64,000 nucleotides of DNA. Origin: Gardnerella massiliensis (GTDB taxonomy: Bacteria; Actinomycetota; Actinomycetes; Actinomycetales; Bifidobacteriaceae). Both the position numbers and the translations under genes were made by a program. Positions 39,121 to 47,976 of the stretch are shown here, piece by piece (position 1 is the stretch's first letter; each line of letters begins with the position of its first letter). Under the pieces are notes generated by a model. It saw only the letters and a list, made by a program, of their open reading frames with translations, was not told where the DNA came from and did not search any database. The stretch lies in assembly GCF_003408845.1 (NCBI RefSeq), contig NZ_LRTV01000001.1, positions 355,533-419,532 of the forward strand, written 5' to 3'.

Positions 39121-39152
39121 TACCGGCAAATGTGGTAAAAACAATAATCAAG

Positions 39153-40205
39153 CTACAAGTTTTTGCGCTCGTTCACGAGTGTTGTAAGCTGCCAAATTTC
39201 TTCTCCGACGTCAATTCCGCGCGGGCACTGCCTTGAGCACGCACGAACCGACTGACACGCACTGATACCGTCGCTACTATCTACTAAATCAAGACGATGC
39301 TCAGTTTCACTATCCCTGGAATCGTAAATAAAACGAGCAGCGTTAATCAAAGCAGCAGGTCCAATAAAAGCCTCGCCACCGGCGTAAATTGGGCATATTC
39401 CTTCGCACGCACCGCACATAATGCAGTTACTTAAAAGCTCAAACTTTTGTAACTCTTCAGGATGCTGCAAAAACTCAATAAGCTTAAGTTTTCCTTCGGC
39501 ATTTCGCACAGAAACGTCCGCTGCTTGTAAGTAAGGCTCTAAACGTTTTATTTGCGAAACCATAGGCGAAAGGTCGCAAATAAGATCGCGCTGAACTGCA
39601 AATCCCGCAAGAGGAGCAAGCTCAATAATACCGAAACTTCCATTTTTTTGAGCTACAGTCTGCGTAGATTCTTTTTGTAGAATTGGCGATTTTGCTGAGC
39701 TTTCGCCACTACTTGCAGTTCCGGTTTTTCTAAATCCGCGAGATTGCACGTTATTTATGATTTCTGGACGAGCGTTCGCGCCTATTGTTGCGCTGCAAAG
39801 TAAAGTTGGCATGCCGTTTACATTTGCAGCATCCGATCCGCAAACTCCGTGGCCACAAGAGTAGCGAAAAGCCAAAGTCGGGTCGATTGTGCGCTTAATA
39901 GTTAGCAAGCAGCTAAGAATAGTATCCGTGGAACGAACGCGTAAACTGTAATCTTGAACCCAATGCTTGCCTTGAATACGTTTCATAGAAGGAACGGAAG
40001 ATTCAGCAGCGCTATCTTCTTTTTGTGCAGAATCTACTTTTGCAAAAGGATTGCTACGCTTTTTTCGAGCAAATGGACTTTCGTGACGTTTTCGCACGAG
40101 TTTAGTAGCGTCTTCATCTTCAGGATTTTGCGTTTCTTCACACGGCACAAAGCGCGAAATACGCAAAGTAACAAGCGCAGTGTTATCACCAAGCTCATTA
40201 CTCAT
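39153..40205 (-). CDS. SdhB/FrdB-like iron-sulfur protein
   Basis: A 350-residue protein with all three cluster sites of a succinate dehydrogenase/fumarate reductase iron-sulfur subunit. [2Fe-2S]: C117, C122, D125 (Asp also occurs in E. coli SdhB) and C137. [4Fe-4S]: C261, C264, C267. [3Fe-4S]: C271, C317 with x5 to C323; C327 completes the set. Two hydrophilic Ser/Lys/Glu-rich insertions, at about 22-78 and 150-190, lengthen it by roughly 100 residues over the usual 240. The start at 40205 has GGAGG six bases upstream; the longer frame runs into repeat DNA. No flavoprotein or membrane-anchor gene is adjacent. Confidence 0.85.
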   Translation of the reverse strand: MSNELGDNTALVTLRISRFVPCEETQNPEDEDATKLVRKRHESPFARKKRSNPFAKVDSAQKEDSAAESSVPSMKRIQGKHWVQDYSLRVRSTDTILSCLLTIKRTIDPTLAFRYSCGHGVCGSDAANVNGMPTLLCSATIGANARPEIINNVQSRGFRKTGTASSGESSAKSPILQKESTQTVAQKNGSFGIIELAPLAGFAVQRDLICDLSPMVSQIKRLEPYLQAADVSVRNAEGKLKLIEFLQHPEELQKFELLSNCIMCGACEGICPIYAGGEAFIGPAALINAARFIYDSRDSETEHRLDLVDSSDGISACQSVRACSRQCPRGIDVGEEIWQLTTLVNERKNL

Positions 40206-40278
40206 TGCAACCTCCAGTACGTACTGTTCTAGTTTGCCACAATACTTGCACAGGACTGAACCGATTGCGTCTTGCAAT

Positions 40279-40434
40279 TTAGAGATTTCGTTATTCCCTA
40301 TACGTAACTGTAAAGAAAATGTCGTTTCCCAGCGCAATTTCGTTATTTTTTATACACGACTGTAAAGGAATAGTCGAAATTTAGCGCAATTTCGTTATTT
40401 TTTATACACAACTGTAAAGAAAATGTCACTTTCG
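40279..40434. repeat. 52-bp tandem array upstream of the SdhB-like gene
   Basis: Three units at 40279, 40331 and 40383. The last two are nearly identical over AGCGCAATTTCGTTATTTTT and the following TATACAC-ACTGTAAAG; the first is more diverged. The array fills the region between the LOG-family gene and the SdhB-like gene and is the latter's upstream DNA. Each unit repeats the same potential binding or promoter motif. Confidence 0.85.
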
Positions 40435-40459
40435 CTTAAAATGCGGCTCGGCTAACAAC

Positions 40460-41263
40460 TTAATTAGTACCAGACGCAATGCGCACTGCTTCCAGAGGGT
40501 CGTCCGTAATAGCGAAAAGATGCGGGTCAAAGGAGGAAATCAATCCACGATCCGTTACCGTGGATTGAAGCCAGTCAATAAGCCCTTTCCAATATTGAGT
40601 TCCAAACAATACTACCGGCACTTTCGCAACTTTATGCGTTTGCACCAAAGTAAGAGCCTCAAACATTTCGTCCATAGTGCCAAAACCGCCAGGGCACACA
40701 ATAATTCCTGAAGAATATTTCATAAACATTGTTTTACGAACGAAAAAGTAACGGAATTGCATTCCTAAATTAATCCACTGGTTCAAACCTTGTTCGTGTG
40801 GAAGTTCAATGCCGAGACCAACTGAGGTGCCACCAGCCTCAGCAGCGCCACGATTCGCAGCCTCCATGATTCCTGGACCACCGCCGGTAATCACAGCAAA
40901 ACCGAGTTTTACAAGTTCCGCTCCCATAGTGCGTGCGGCAGCATATTCTGGCTCATTTTCTCGTATGCGTGCAGAACCAAAAATAGTTACCGCCTTACCA
41001 AGCTGTGATAACGCATCAAAACCGTCAACAAATTCAGCCTGAATCCGCAGCGCACGCCATGGGTCGGCACTGCGCCAATCCCAATTTTTATCTACTTCCA
41101 CGCCAACACCCGAAGCAATCTGCTGACTATTATTGTTACGAAGTAATGTTTCTGTAGTACTTTCCTTAGGAATCATGGATCCTCTCATAACTACCGATCC
41201 GCAATGATAGGTTTTATGCCACGGAGGAACTTCGGCAGAGTAGTCCTGGCACTTGTCGTCCAT
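40460..41263 (-). CDS. LOG family protein (TIGR00730 type Rossmann fold)
   Basis: A 267-residue protein with GGGPGIMEAANRGA and the active-site motif CPGGFGTMDEMFEAL. Members cleave nucleoside 5'-monophosphates such as cytokinin riboside phosphates; in bacteria they are nucleotide-salvage phosphoribohydrolases or of unknown role. The ATG has AAGGAGTAAAG upstream. The 70-residue N-terminal extension before the Rossmann core is poorly conserved. Confidence 0.9.
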   Translation of the reverse strand: MDDKCQDYSAEVPPWHKTYHCGSVVMRGSMIPKESTTETLLRNNNSQQIASGVGVEVDKNWDWRSADPWRALRIQAEFVDGFDALSQLGKAVTIFGSARIRENEPEYAAARTMGAELVKLGFAVITGGGPGIMEAANRGAAEAGGTSVGLGIELPHEQGLNQWINLGMQFRYFFVRKTMFMKYSSGIIVCPGGFGTMDEMFEALTLVQTHKVAKVPVVLFGTQYWKGLIDWLQSTVTDRGLISSFDPHLFAITDDPLEAVRIASGTN

Positions 41264-41354
41264 ACTTTACTCCTTATAACTATCGTTATACGTAACGTTA
41301 TGCTTAACAATCTCGTTGTATAATATTACACAACTTACCAAAATAAACGCTTAA

Positions 41355-42614
41355 TTAATCGTCTACGTCGTCCAATTCTTCTTCCATATGCTTAGATTGG
41401 CGAGCAAGCAGGAAACCTGCGACGCCAGCTGCCACAATCGACGCAACAAGCACACCAAAACGAGCCTCAGCAGACAAATCCGCATCAGAGTACGAAAGAG
41501 AAGCAATAAGAAGCGAAACCGTAAAACCAATACCACAAGCACATGCAGTAGGTAGCAAATCACGAACTCGCAAACCGGACGGCACGCGCAAACCGATGCA
41601 CTTTCGAGCAAACCAAGCAGTTAACATAATGCCAAGCGGCTTACCCACTACCAAAGCAATAGTAATAGCAATCAAAATTGGCGAAAGGAACAGCTCCCAC
41701 GTAAGCGTCTCGAAATGAACACCAGTAGCAAACAACGCAAAAATTGGCAAAGCAACTAATGCAGATACTGGCTGAATTTTTTCACGATAACGTTCAGCTC
41801 GAAGCGACTTTTCACCATGCACTAAATGAGCAGGAGTAAGCAACCCTACCATTACACCGGCCAACGTCGGATGCACGCCAGCCTCATACATCATTACCCA
41901 AGCCATAATGCCAACTATCGCTACCAGAGGCCATGGCACACGCTTTAACCGCACTAAAGTAGTCCAAATTAAACCACATACCACTACCCCAGCAAACCAA
42001 TACCAGGCATTGAGAGAGGAGAAGAATACTGCGATAAGCGCTATGCCAAGGAGATCGTCAACAGTGGCGAGAGTCATTAAAAATGCTCGCAACGCAGAAG
42101 GCAACGTTTTAGCAAATAACGCAAGAACAGCTAGAGAAAAAGCAATATCCGTTGCTGTTGGAATAGCCCAACCGCCACGAACCATATCTAACGTAGGCAA
42201 TGCGCCTGAAGTAAGACGCATAATCTCCTGGCCAGCATGAAGTTCAGAAAATATGGTTACTGTTGCCACAAAAAGTAACGGTGGAACGATCATGCCTCCA
42301 ACTGCGCAAATCATAGGCATGGCTGCAGCACGAGGATCGGAAAGAGAACCGGCAATAAGCTCATGCTTTAAATCCAATCCAACCGAAAGGAAGAATATGG
42401 TAAGCACACCATCTTGAACCCAATGACCAAGCGACATGTGTATATTTGTCCACGGAATACCAATCTGAGTATGCGAGATAGCTTCAAAAACGGGCGCAGT
42501 TACGGGAATATTGGCAAGCAATAAGCCAGTAAGAGCAAAACCAAGCATAATCAAACCAGAAATACGCTCGTTATTGGCAATATTGCGAGCTATTCTCCAA
42601 CTGCGTCTTATCAT
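41355..42614 (-). CDS. nhaA: Na+/H+ antiporter NhaA
   Basis: A 419-residue antiporter with 11 to 12 membrane helices. The ion-binding Asp pair is in ATVDDLLGIALIAVFF, and PTATDIAFSLAVLALF is the assembly helix signature. It exports sodium at alkaline pH. The C-terminal tail is acidic. Monocistronic as far as seen. Confidence 0.95.
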   Translation of the reverse strand: MIRRSWRIARNIANNERISGLIMLGFALTGLLLANIPVTAPVFEAISHTQIGIPWTNIHMSLGHWVQDGVLTIFFLSVGLDLKHELIAGSLSDPRAAAMPMICAVGGMIVPPLLFVATVTIFSELHAGQEIMRLTSGALPTLDMVRGGWAIPTATDIAFSLAVLALFAKTLPSALRAFLMTLATVDDLLGIALIAVFFSSLNAWYWFAGVVVCGLIWTTLVRLKRVPWPLVAIVGIMAWVMMYEAGVHPTLAGVMVGLLTPAHLVHGEKSLRAERYREKIQPVSALVALPIFALFATGVHFETLTWELFLSPILIAITIALVVGKPLGIMLTAWFARKCIGLRVPSGLRVRDLLPTACACGIGFTVSLLIASLSYSDADLSAEARFGVLVASIVAAGVAGFLLARQSKHMEEELDDVDD

Positions 42615-42789
42615 AATTGTAAAAAACTCCCAACTGCATTATTACGGGCAATGTAACCCATAATCTGCTCAACGTGTTGCCTCTCCCCAGTATACCCAGG
42701 GGGCCTCAACCATATATAACGGATCTATTTACAGGCAATGGCATCAGCCATTCATTGTGCACTTAATGGTGCGCGAAGAATAATAAAAG

Positions 42790-42817
42790 GCGGCAGAGTA
42801 GGACGCTCTACCGCCTG
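42790..42817 (-). terminator. Terminator after the first LRR gene
   Basis: GGCGG-AGAGT pairs with GCTCT-CCGCC around a short loop; on the minus strand CCTTTTATTATT follows. It lies about 180 bp past the stop at 42999. Confidence 0.7.
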
Positions 42818-42827
42818 ACGTAAATCT

Positions 42828-42899
42828 AGCTGCGAAACTAGCTGCAAAACTAGCTGCAAGTTTAGCTGCGAGTTTAGATGTGCGTTTAGATGTGAACCC
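42828..42899. repeat. 12-bp tandem repeat between LRR gene and its terminator
   Basis: Six units starting AGCTGCGAAACT and decaying to AGATGTGAACCC. It is in the 3' untranslated part of the LRR transcript. A second short repeat (CACAAGC-CAACT) lies at 42958-42995. Confidence 0.8.
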
Positions 42900-42998
42900 G
42901 GCTTTATAACAGAGTAAGCCTGCTGAAATTTGCCAGCTAACTTTTACCTGTTAGAACATACAAGCCGCAACTCACAAGCGCAACTCACAAGCCAAAAC

Positions 42999-44471
42999 TC
43001 ACACACCGAGATTTGCATCGTCCAAATCTAAACCTTCAAAATCAAAGTCATCGAAGTTGAAATCGAAATCATCCATGTTGAAATCGAAATCATTGATGTT
43101 ATCGGTTCCAACCGTCTCACTTGCCTGAACATTTTCTACGTTCGAATTCAGCCAATCTTCGATATTAAAATCATCAAATTCAATATCATCTATGTTGAAA
43201 TCATCGAAATTAAATTCATCGAGATTTGCATCATCTTCTGGCTTATTCTTTTCAGCTTCAGCGGCAACTTCAGCTTCAGCGGCAACTTCGGCTTCATTCT
43301 CAACATCCGCCTCAGCCTTATCTGCTGCTGGCTTCTCTGCTGCTGGCTTATCAGCAACAGCTGGCTTCTCAGCGTCGCCACCTGCCTTAGCGTTATTATC
43401 CTCTACCGGCTTTTCAGAATCTGCTGGTTTCTCGGAATTTGCTGGTTTCCCGGAATTTGCTGGCACTACAGGAGCCGAAGGAGCTGCTGGAGCGACTGGA
43501 GCAGAATCCGCAGGATTAGAAGCTGGAGGCACTGCTGGCGCAGGCTGCACATCATTAGGCTTATTTTCTCCCTCTACATTATCGAGAGCAGGATTAGGAG
43601 CAGCAGGATTAGGAGCTTCAGAAGCAGATTCACTTGCCTTGCCTGAATTTTCATCGACTTTTAATTTCGCATTATTAGGCAAAACCTTCTGCAAAGCTTT
43701 CTTATCTTCTTCGCTTATATTACCGGCGATATCAAGTTTGCCTAGTTTATTTAAGCCTTTTAACGCCTCAGCAGATTCTTTCGAATAATTTACACTCACC
43801 CATTCCAAGTTAGTATTGTTTTTCAACAAAGCGGAAGCGTCAGTGACTTTTGTACCACCAAGACCTAGTGCCACAAGATTACTCAAGTTAGAAAGAGAAG
43901 AAACATCAGAAATGCCTGGATTATTATCAAGGTGCAAACGTTCTAAGTTGGTCAAACCAGCAAGTGGAGAAACGTCAGAAACTTTCGTGCTGATAAGATC
44001 TAATACTTTCAAGTTTGTTAAGTTTTTCAATGCATTAACGTCAGAAACTTTCGTGAAATCCAAGTGCAAATTCGTTAGATTCGTCAGCTTGCTTAAAACA
44101 GATATGTCAGATACGTTAGTGTTACCAAGCTTAAGAATGCGAAGATTGGTAAAATACTTAAGCTCGCTGATATCAGTTATATCAATACCCTCTTCTGCAT
44201 TATTATATAAACCCAAATCGTCAATTGTTGACGCCTTGGCAGGGTTGATTTCAGTAATTTTTTCCCCAGATTTGACATATTGATTCAGATGCTTAAGTAT
44301 TGCTTTTTCTAATGCTTTGTTAGTAAATTGAATAGGCGTATTAGGATTTTCAGTAGTTTCAGCAACCTCAGTTTGCTCCGCATAAGCGGTAGTTGGCATT
44401 GCTAGTAATGTAAATCCGCCAAGCAGCGTAGCGGTAGCTGTTAAGGTCGCTATAAACTTCTTATTCATCAT
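42999..44471 (-). CDS. Secreted leucine-rich-repeat protein with Asp-rich tail
   Basis: A 490-residue exported protein. The signal peptide MMNKKFIATLTATATLLGG ends near TAYA-EQ at residue 32. Leucine-rich repeats of the internalin type (DISVLSKLTNLTNLHLDF) span about 75-260. A Pro/Ala-rich region (about 285-400) then leads to a tail packed with Asp and Phe (NFDDFNIDDIEFDDF). There is no LPXTG, lipobox or membrane anchor. The start at 44471 matches that of its paralogue and has GAAGGTG upstream. A role in surface adhesion or host binding is inferred. Confidence 0.85.
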   Translation of the reverse strand: MMNKKFIATLTATATLLGGFTLLAMPTTAYAEQTEVAETTENPNTPIQFTNKALEKAILKHLNQYVKSGEKITEINPAKASTIDDLGLYNNAEEGIDITDISELKYFTNLRILKLGNTNVSDISVLSKLTNLTNLHLDFTKVSDVNALKNLTNLKVLDLISTKVSDVSPLAGLTNLERLHLDNNPGISDVSSLSNLSNLVALGLGGTKVTDASALLKNNTNLEWVSVNYSKESAEALKGLNKLGKLDIAGNISEEDKKALQKVLPNNAKLKVDENSGKASESASEAPNPAAPNPALDNVEGENKPNDVQPAPAVPPASNPADSAPVAPAAPSAPVVPANSGKPANSEKPADSEKPVEDNNAKAGGDAEKPAVADKPAAEKPAADKAEADVENEAEVAAEAEVAAEAEKNKPEDDANLDEFNFDDFNIDDIEFDDFNIEDWLNSNVENVQASETVGTDNINDFDFNMDDFDFNFDDFDFEGLDLDDANLGV

Positions 44472-44685
44472 ATACACCTTCTTTTTAATTCCCAAAATAT
44501 TATTGTTACTTCGCAGAGCGCAGCGCTTACAGATTATTCCATTTTTATCCGTCAAAGCAGCTATCTATAAGCATAGGCCCTACGGGTATAGATTACAGGA
44601 TAAACAGGAACAACACGCCCGAATTCACACAAATATTTATAAGTCGTTTGACACGACAAGCAAGCACGCATCCCGCAATAACAAT

Positions 44686-44714
44686 AGGCGGCGAGGATGT
44701 AATCCCCACCGCCT
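44686..44714 (-). terminator. Terminator after the second LRR gene
   Basis: A 13-bp stem (AGGCGGTGGGGAT with ATCCTCGCCGCCT, two G-T pairs) and a 3-nt loop. Only a weak T-rich tail (CTATTGTTATTG) follows. Confidence 0.65.
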
Positions 44715-44788
44715 TACTGAATCGTTTTATTTAGTTATATGTAATCACTCCACTGCAATAATCAGCAGAACAATAAACCGTTCGTTGA

Positions 44789-47404
44789 TTATTCAGCAAC
44801 AGCCGGAGCAGCCACATCAGCCTGGGCAGCAGGAGCAGCCTCGGTCTTAGCAGAGTCAGCATCAGACTTAGCATCAGACTTAGCATCAGAATTTTCAGAC
44901 GAAACAGGCGCAGCCTCGGCAGGAGCAGCCTCAGCATTAGACTTAGCATCAGACTTAGCATCAGAATTTTCAGACGAAACAGGAGCAGCCTCGGTCTTAG
45001 CAGAGTCAGCAGGAGCAGCCTCGGAATCATCCACGCCAAAGTCACCCAAATCTAAATCATCCAAATCCAAGTCGCTCAAATCGATGTCATCGAAATCAAA
45101 ATCATCAACACTGAAATCATCAGTGTCACTTACATCAGAAACATCTGGTGTATCTGAATCATCTGACACATCCGGCATATCACTCAAATCAAGATCACTT
45201 AAATCGATGTCATCGAGATTAAAATTATCGAAATCAAAATCGACACCTGGATCTACTGAAGGATCTACCTCTGGATCTACTGAAGGCTTAATCGGAGGAT
45301 GATCAATCGTAATATCAGGATGTATATCATTGTCGACAAAAACAAACACTTCTGGGAAATTCTTAGATAAAGTATTTACTGTATCATCATCAATCGCAGG
45401 ATTAACATTAATCAACCACAAGTTACTGAAGCGGGAAAGAACAGAGTCACTAGGAACTTCAATATTGTGTACTTCCATTTCCTTCACTAAATCTGCAATA
45501 GTATCTATATTCTGTGACCTAGCTTGCGAGTCATCGATTGTCAAATCATCGACTAACAAATCCTTTAATATCGAGAAATCTTGATTCCTGGTACGAGCAA
45601 TATTAAGTGTTAAATGACAATCTAATCCAACAAATGGTTTCAAACTTGAAACAGGCATATGAGATACATTAGCAGATTTCAAGTTAGGCAAATCTGATAA
45701 TGGTGACAATTTACTGATAGTAGAATTAGTGAGACTTAAGAAAGATAAACTCTTAGATCCATTCAATTGCGATAAATCAGAAATTGTAGAATTTTCTATA
45801 TGTATATCTTGCAGATTTTTTAGCCTAGACAACGGCGACAAATCAGAAACATCACTATCATCAATAGTCAAATGCCCAAGGTTCTTCAAATTGCTCAACG
45901 CAGACAAATCAGAAACCTTATCAGCCTTAATAGTCAAGGTTTGCAGTTTCGTCAAATTACTCAACGCGGACAAATCAGAAACCTTATCAGCCTTAATAGT
46001 CAAATTCATAAGATTCGTCAAATTACTCAACGCGGACAAATCAGAAACCTTATCAGCATCAATAGTCAAATTCCAAAGGTTCTTCAAATTGCTCAACGCA
46101 GATAAATCAGAAACCTTATCAGCCTTAATAGTCAAGGTTTGCAGTTTCTTCAAATTACTCAACAAAGACAAATCAGAAACCTTATCAGCCTTAATAGTCA
46201 AATTCACAAGGTTCGTCAAATTACTCAATGCGGATAAATCAGAAACCTTATCAGCCTTAATAGTCAAATAATCAAGGTTCTTCAAAGCAGACAACGGAGA
46301 CAAATCAGAAACATCACTAGCATCAATATCCAAACCCCTGATTTTCTTCAAAGCAGACAACGCAGACAAATCAGAAACCTTGTAAGAATTAATAGTCAAG
46401 CTACTAAGGTTCTTCAGAGCAGACAACGGAGACAAATCAGAAGCATCACTAGCATCAATAGTCAAACTACTAAGGTTCGTCAAAGCAGACAACGGAGACA
46501 AATCAGAAACCATACCAGCCTTAATAGTCAAACTATCAAGATTCTTTAAACCAGACAAATCAGGCAACTTAGAAGCCCTACTAGCATCAATGTTCAAATA
46601 CTTCAAATTCTTCAAACCAGACAAATCAGGCAAATCAGAAACCTTATCAGCCTTAATATTCAAATACTTCAAATTCTTCAAAGCAGACAAATCAGGCAAA
46701 TCAGGCAACTGAGAAACCTTATCGGCACTAATATACAAACCCTCGAGATTATTTAACCCAGTCAACGGCAACAACTCAGAAGCGTCATCAATACAAATAT
46801 TCAAATTCTTTAATTTCGACAATCCGGCTAACGGCGACAAATCACGAGCGTTACTAAGATCAATACTTAAATTCTCAAGATTTGCTAAACCAGCCAACGG
46901 TGACAAATCAGAAACCTTACTACCATTAAAATCTATTTTCTTCAAATTCTTCAGACCGGCTAACGGTGACAAATCAGAAATGTTAGGAGCTGACAATTGC
47001 AACTCTCTCAAATGTGTTAAATTAGCTAATGGAGACAAATCAGAAGCGTTAACACCTTCAAGCCAGATATGTTCAACGTTAGGGAAATAACGTAAATCTG
47101 AAAGATCGTTGATACGCAGCCTTTTCACAGACTCGATTGGGTTCTTGCTAAAAACATTGCTTATATTATTAATCTCTTTAGCTTGAGCCTTAGTAATCTC
47201 ATCGTTATCAGGCTGATTGTTATACATTACAATTGCACGCTTCAGCACAGGATCTTTGAACTTAATAGGCTGATTATCTTCGTCTGTAGTCTGAGTGCTA
47301 GTAGCCTCATCCGCGTAGGCAGTTGCCGGAGCGACAGCAAAAACAACGCCGCTCATAAGCGTGGCCGTAGCAGTCAAAGTTGCAATGAACTTTTTATTCA
47401 ACAT
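44789..47404 (-). CDS. Large secreted leucine-rich-repeat protein with Asp-rich tail
   Basis: An 871-residue paralogue of the preceding protein. The signal peptide (LNKKFIATLTATATLMSG) is nearly identical. About 23 repeats of the SDLSPLSxLKNLxxLTI type cover residues 95-610; seven near the middle are almost the same (IKADKVSDLSALSNL). A Pro/Val/Asp segment follows (DPEVDPSVDPGV), then DFDxxD and DLSDLDL blocks, then a Ser/Ala/Glu/Asp tail with a duplicated ENSDAKSDAK unit, ending AAPAVAE. No sortase motif is seen. The ATG has AAGAAGG upstream. Function unknown; host-facing surface or secreted role inferred. Confidence 0.87.
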   Translation of the reverse strand: MLNKKFIATLTATATLMSGVVFAVAPATAYADEATSTQTTDEDNQPIKFKDPVLKRAIVMYNNQPDNDEITKAQAKEINNISNVFSKNPIESVKRLRINDLSDLRYFPNVEHIWLEGVNASDLSPLANLTHLRELQLSAPNISDLSPLAGLKNLKKIDFNGSKVSDLSPLAGLANLENLSIDLSNARDLSPLAGLSKLKNLNICIDDASELLPLTGLNNLEGLYISADKVSQLPDLPDLSALKNLKYLNIKADKVSDLPDLSGLKNLKYLNIDASRASKLPDLSGLKNLDSLTIKAGMVSDLSPLSALTNLSSLTIDASDASDLSPLSALKNLSSLTINSYKVSDLSALSALKKIRGLDIDASDVSDLSPLSALKNLDYLTIKADKVSDLSALSNLTNLVNLTIKADKVSDLSLLSNLKKLQTLTIKADKVSDLSALSNLKNLWNLTIDADKVSDLSALSNLTNLMNLTIKADKVSDLSALSNLTKLQTLTIKADKVSDLSALSNLKNLGHLTIDDSDVSDLSPLSRLKNLQDIHIENSTISDLSQLNGSKSLSFLSLTNSTISKLSPLSDLPNLKSANVSHMPVSSLKPFVGLDCHLTLNIARTRNQDFSILKDLLVDDLTIDDSQARSQNIDTIADLVKEMEVHNIEVPSDSVLSRFSNLWLINVNPAIDDDTVNTLSKNFPEVFVFVDNDIHPDITIDHPPIKPSVDPEVDPSVDPGVDFDFDNFNLDDIDLSDLDLSDMPDVSDDSDTPDVSDVSDTDDFSVDDFDFDDIDLSDLDLDDLDLGDFGVDDSEAAPADSAKTEAAPVSSENSDAKSDAKSNAEAAPAEAAPVSSENSDAKSDAKSDADSAKTEAAPAAQADVAAPAVAE
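45897..46268 (-). repeat. 66-bp coding tandem repeat in the LRR gene
   Basis: Five to six nearly identical 66-bp units (22 codons, TIKADKVSDLSALSN plus a variable part). Nucleotide identity is higher than needed for the protein pattern, which points to recent amplification or gene conversion. Confidence 0.85.
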
Positions 47405-47753
47405 ATGTACCTTCTTTAACTCGTATGCAAAACTGGGTCACGCCCAAAACTCTTTGCACTTGGTATCAGTGGCCCATAACCATAGATAATCAAAACGGTG
47501 CTACCCAAGTGGTTATCAATAAGCCCAAACGCGCCACCAAGGTCAGAGTACTCAGAACAAGAGAAAACGACATGCGAAACCAATACGCGCAACCAGTGTA
47601 GCGCTAGCATACAAGCTAGCTAAACCCCAGAGCAGCTCCCGTTTTTGGCTCCATCTTCAACGCAACTGCGACTTATGTTATCTCGTACTTTAATCACGGC
47701 ATATTATTCGATTTGACAACGCGCATTGAGCTGTAAAAAAAAACATACAAAAA
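47405..47753. other. Intergenic region upstream of the second LRR gene
   Basis: About 350 bp with no supportable gene. It should hold the LRR promoter. GCTAGC occurs twice 6 bp apart near 47605-47625. Confidence 0.5.
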
Positions 47754-47779
47754 AAGCGCGGAACCGATGCTCCGCGCTT
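47754..47779 (-). terminator. Terminator after tRNA-Arg
   Basis: AAGCGCGGA and TCCGCGCTT pair across an 8-nt loop; on the minus strand a run of T follows. Confidence 0.85.
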
Positions 47780-47784
47780 GCCTG

Positions 47785-47858
47785 TGCGCCAGACAGGATT
47801 CGAACCTGCAACCTTCTGATCCGTAGTCAGATGCTCTAATCCGTTGGGCTACTGGCGC
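47785..47858 (-). tRNA. tRNA-Arg (anticodon ACG)
   Basis: The minus strand folds as a 74-nt cloverleaf: acceptor GCGCCAG/CTGGCGC with discriminator A, anticodon arm TCTGA-CTACGGA-TCAGA giving anticodon ACG, and a T arm with GGTTCGAATCC. The CCA end is not encoded. A34 would be deaminated to inosine to read CGN codons. Confidence 0.97.
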
Positions 47859-47976
47859 ATGTTTTCCGACTCCAAGAACCAAGCTCTTGTTTCCGGCAAC
47901 TTGACTAATATACAACCATCCGCAGTAAAACACAAACCCCGGCGTGTCGACCGGGGTTTGCTGCATATTCTACGCG

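Noticed and set aside
38852-39151. Overlapping open frames on both strands across 38850-39240
   Set aside because: They are produced by the 53-bp tandem repeat being free of stops in several frames; none has a ribosome site or family-like composition.
45897-46268. CRISPR array in the region of regular repeats
   Set aside because: The 66-bp units are in-frame coding repeats of an LRR protein with no unique spacers; no cas genes are in the window.
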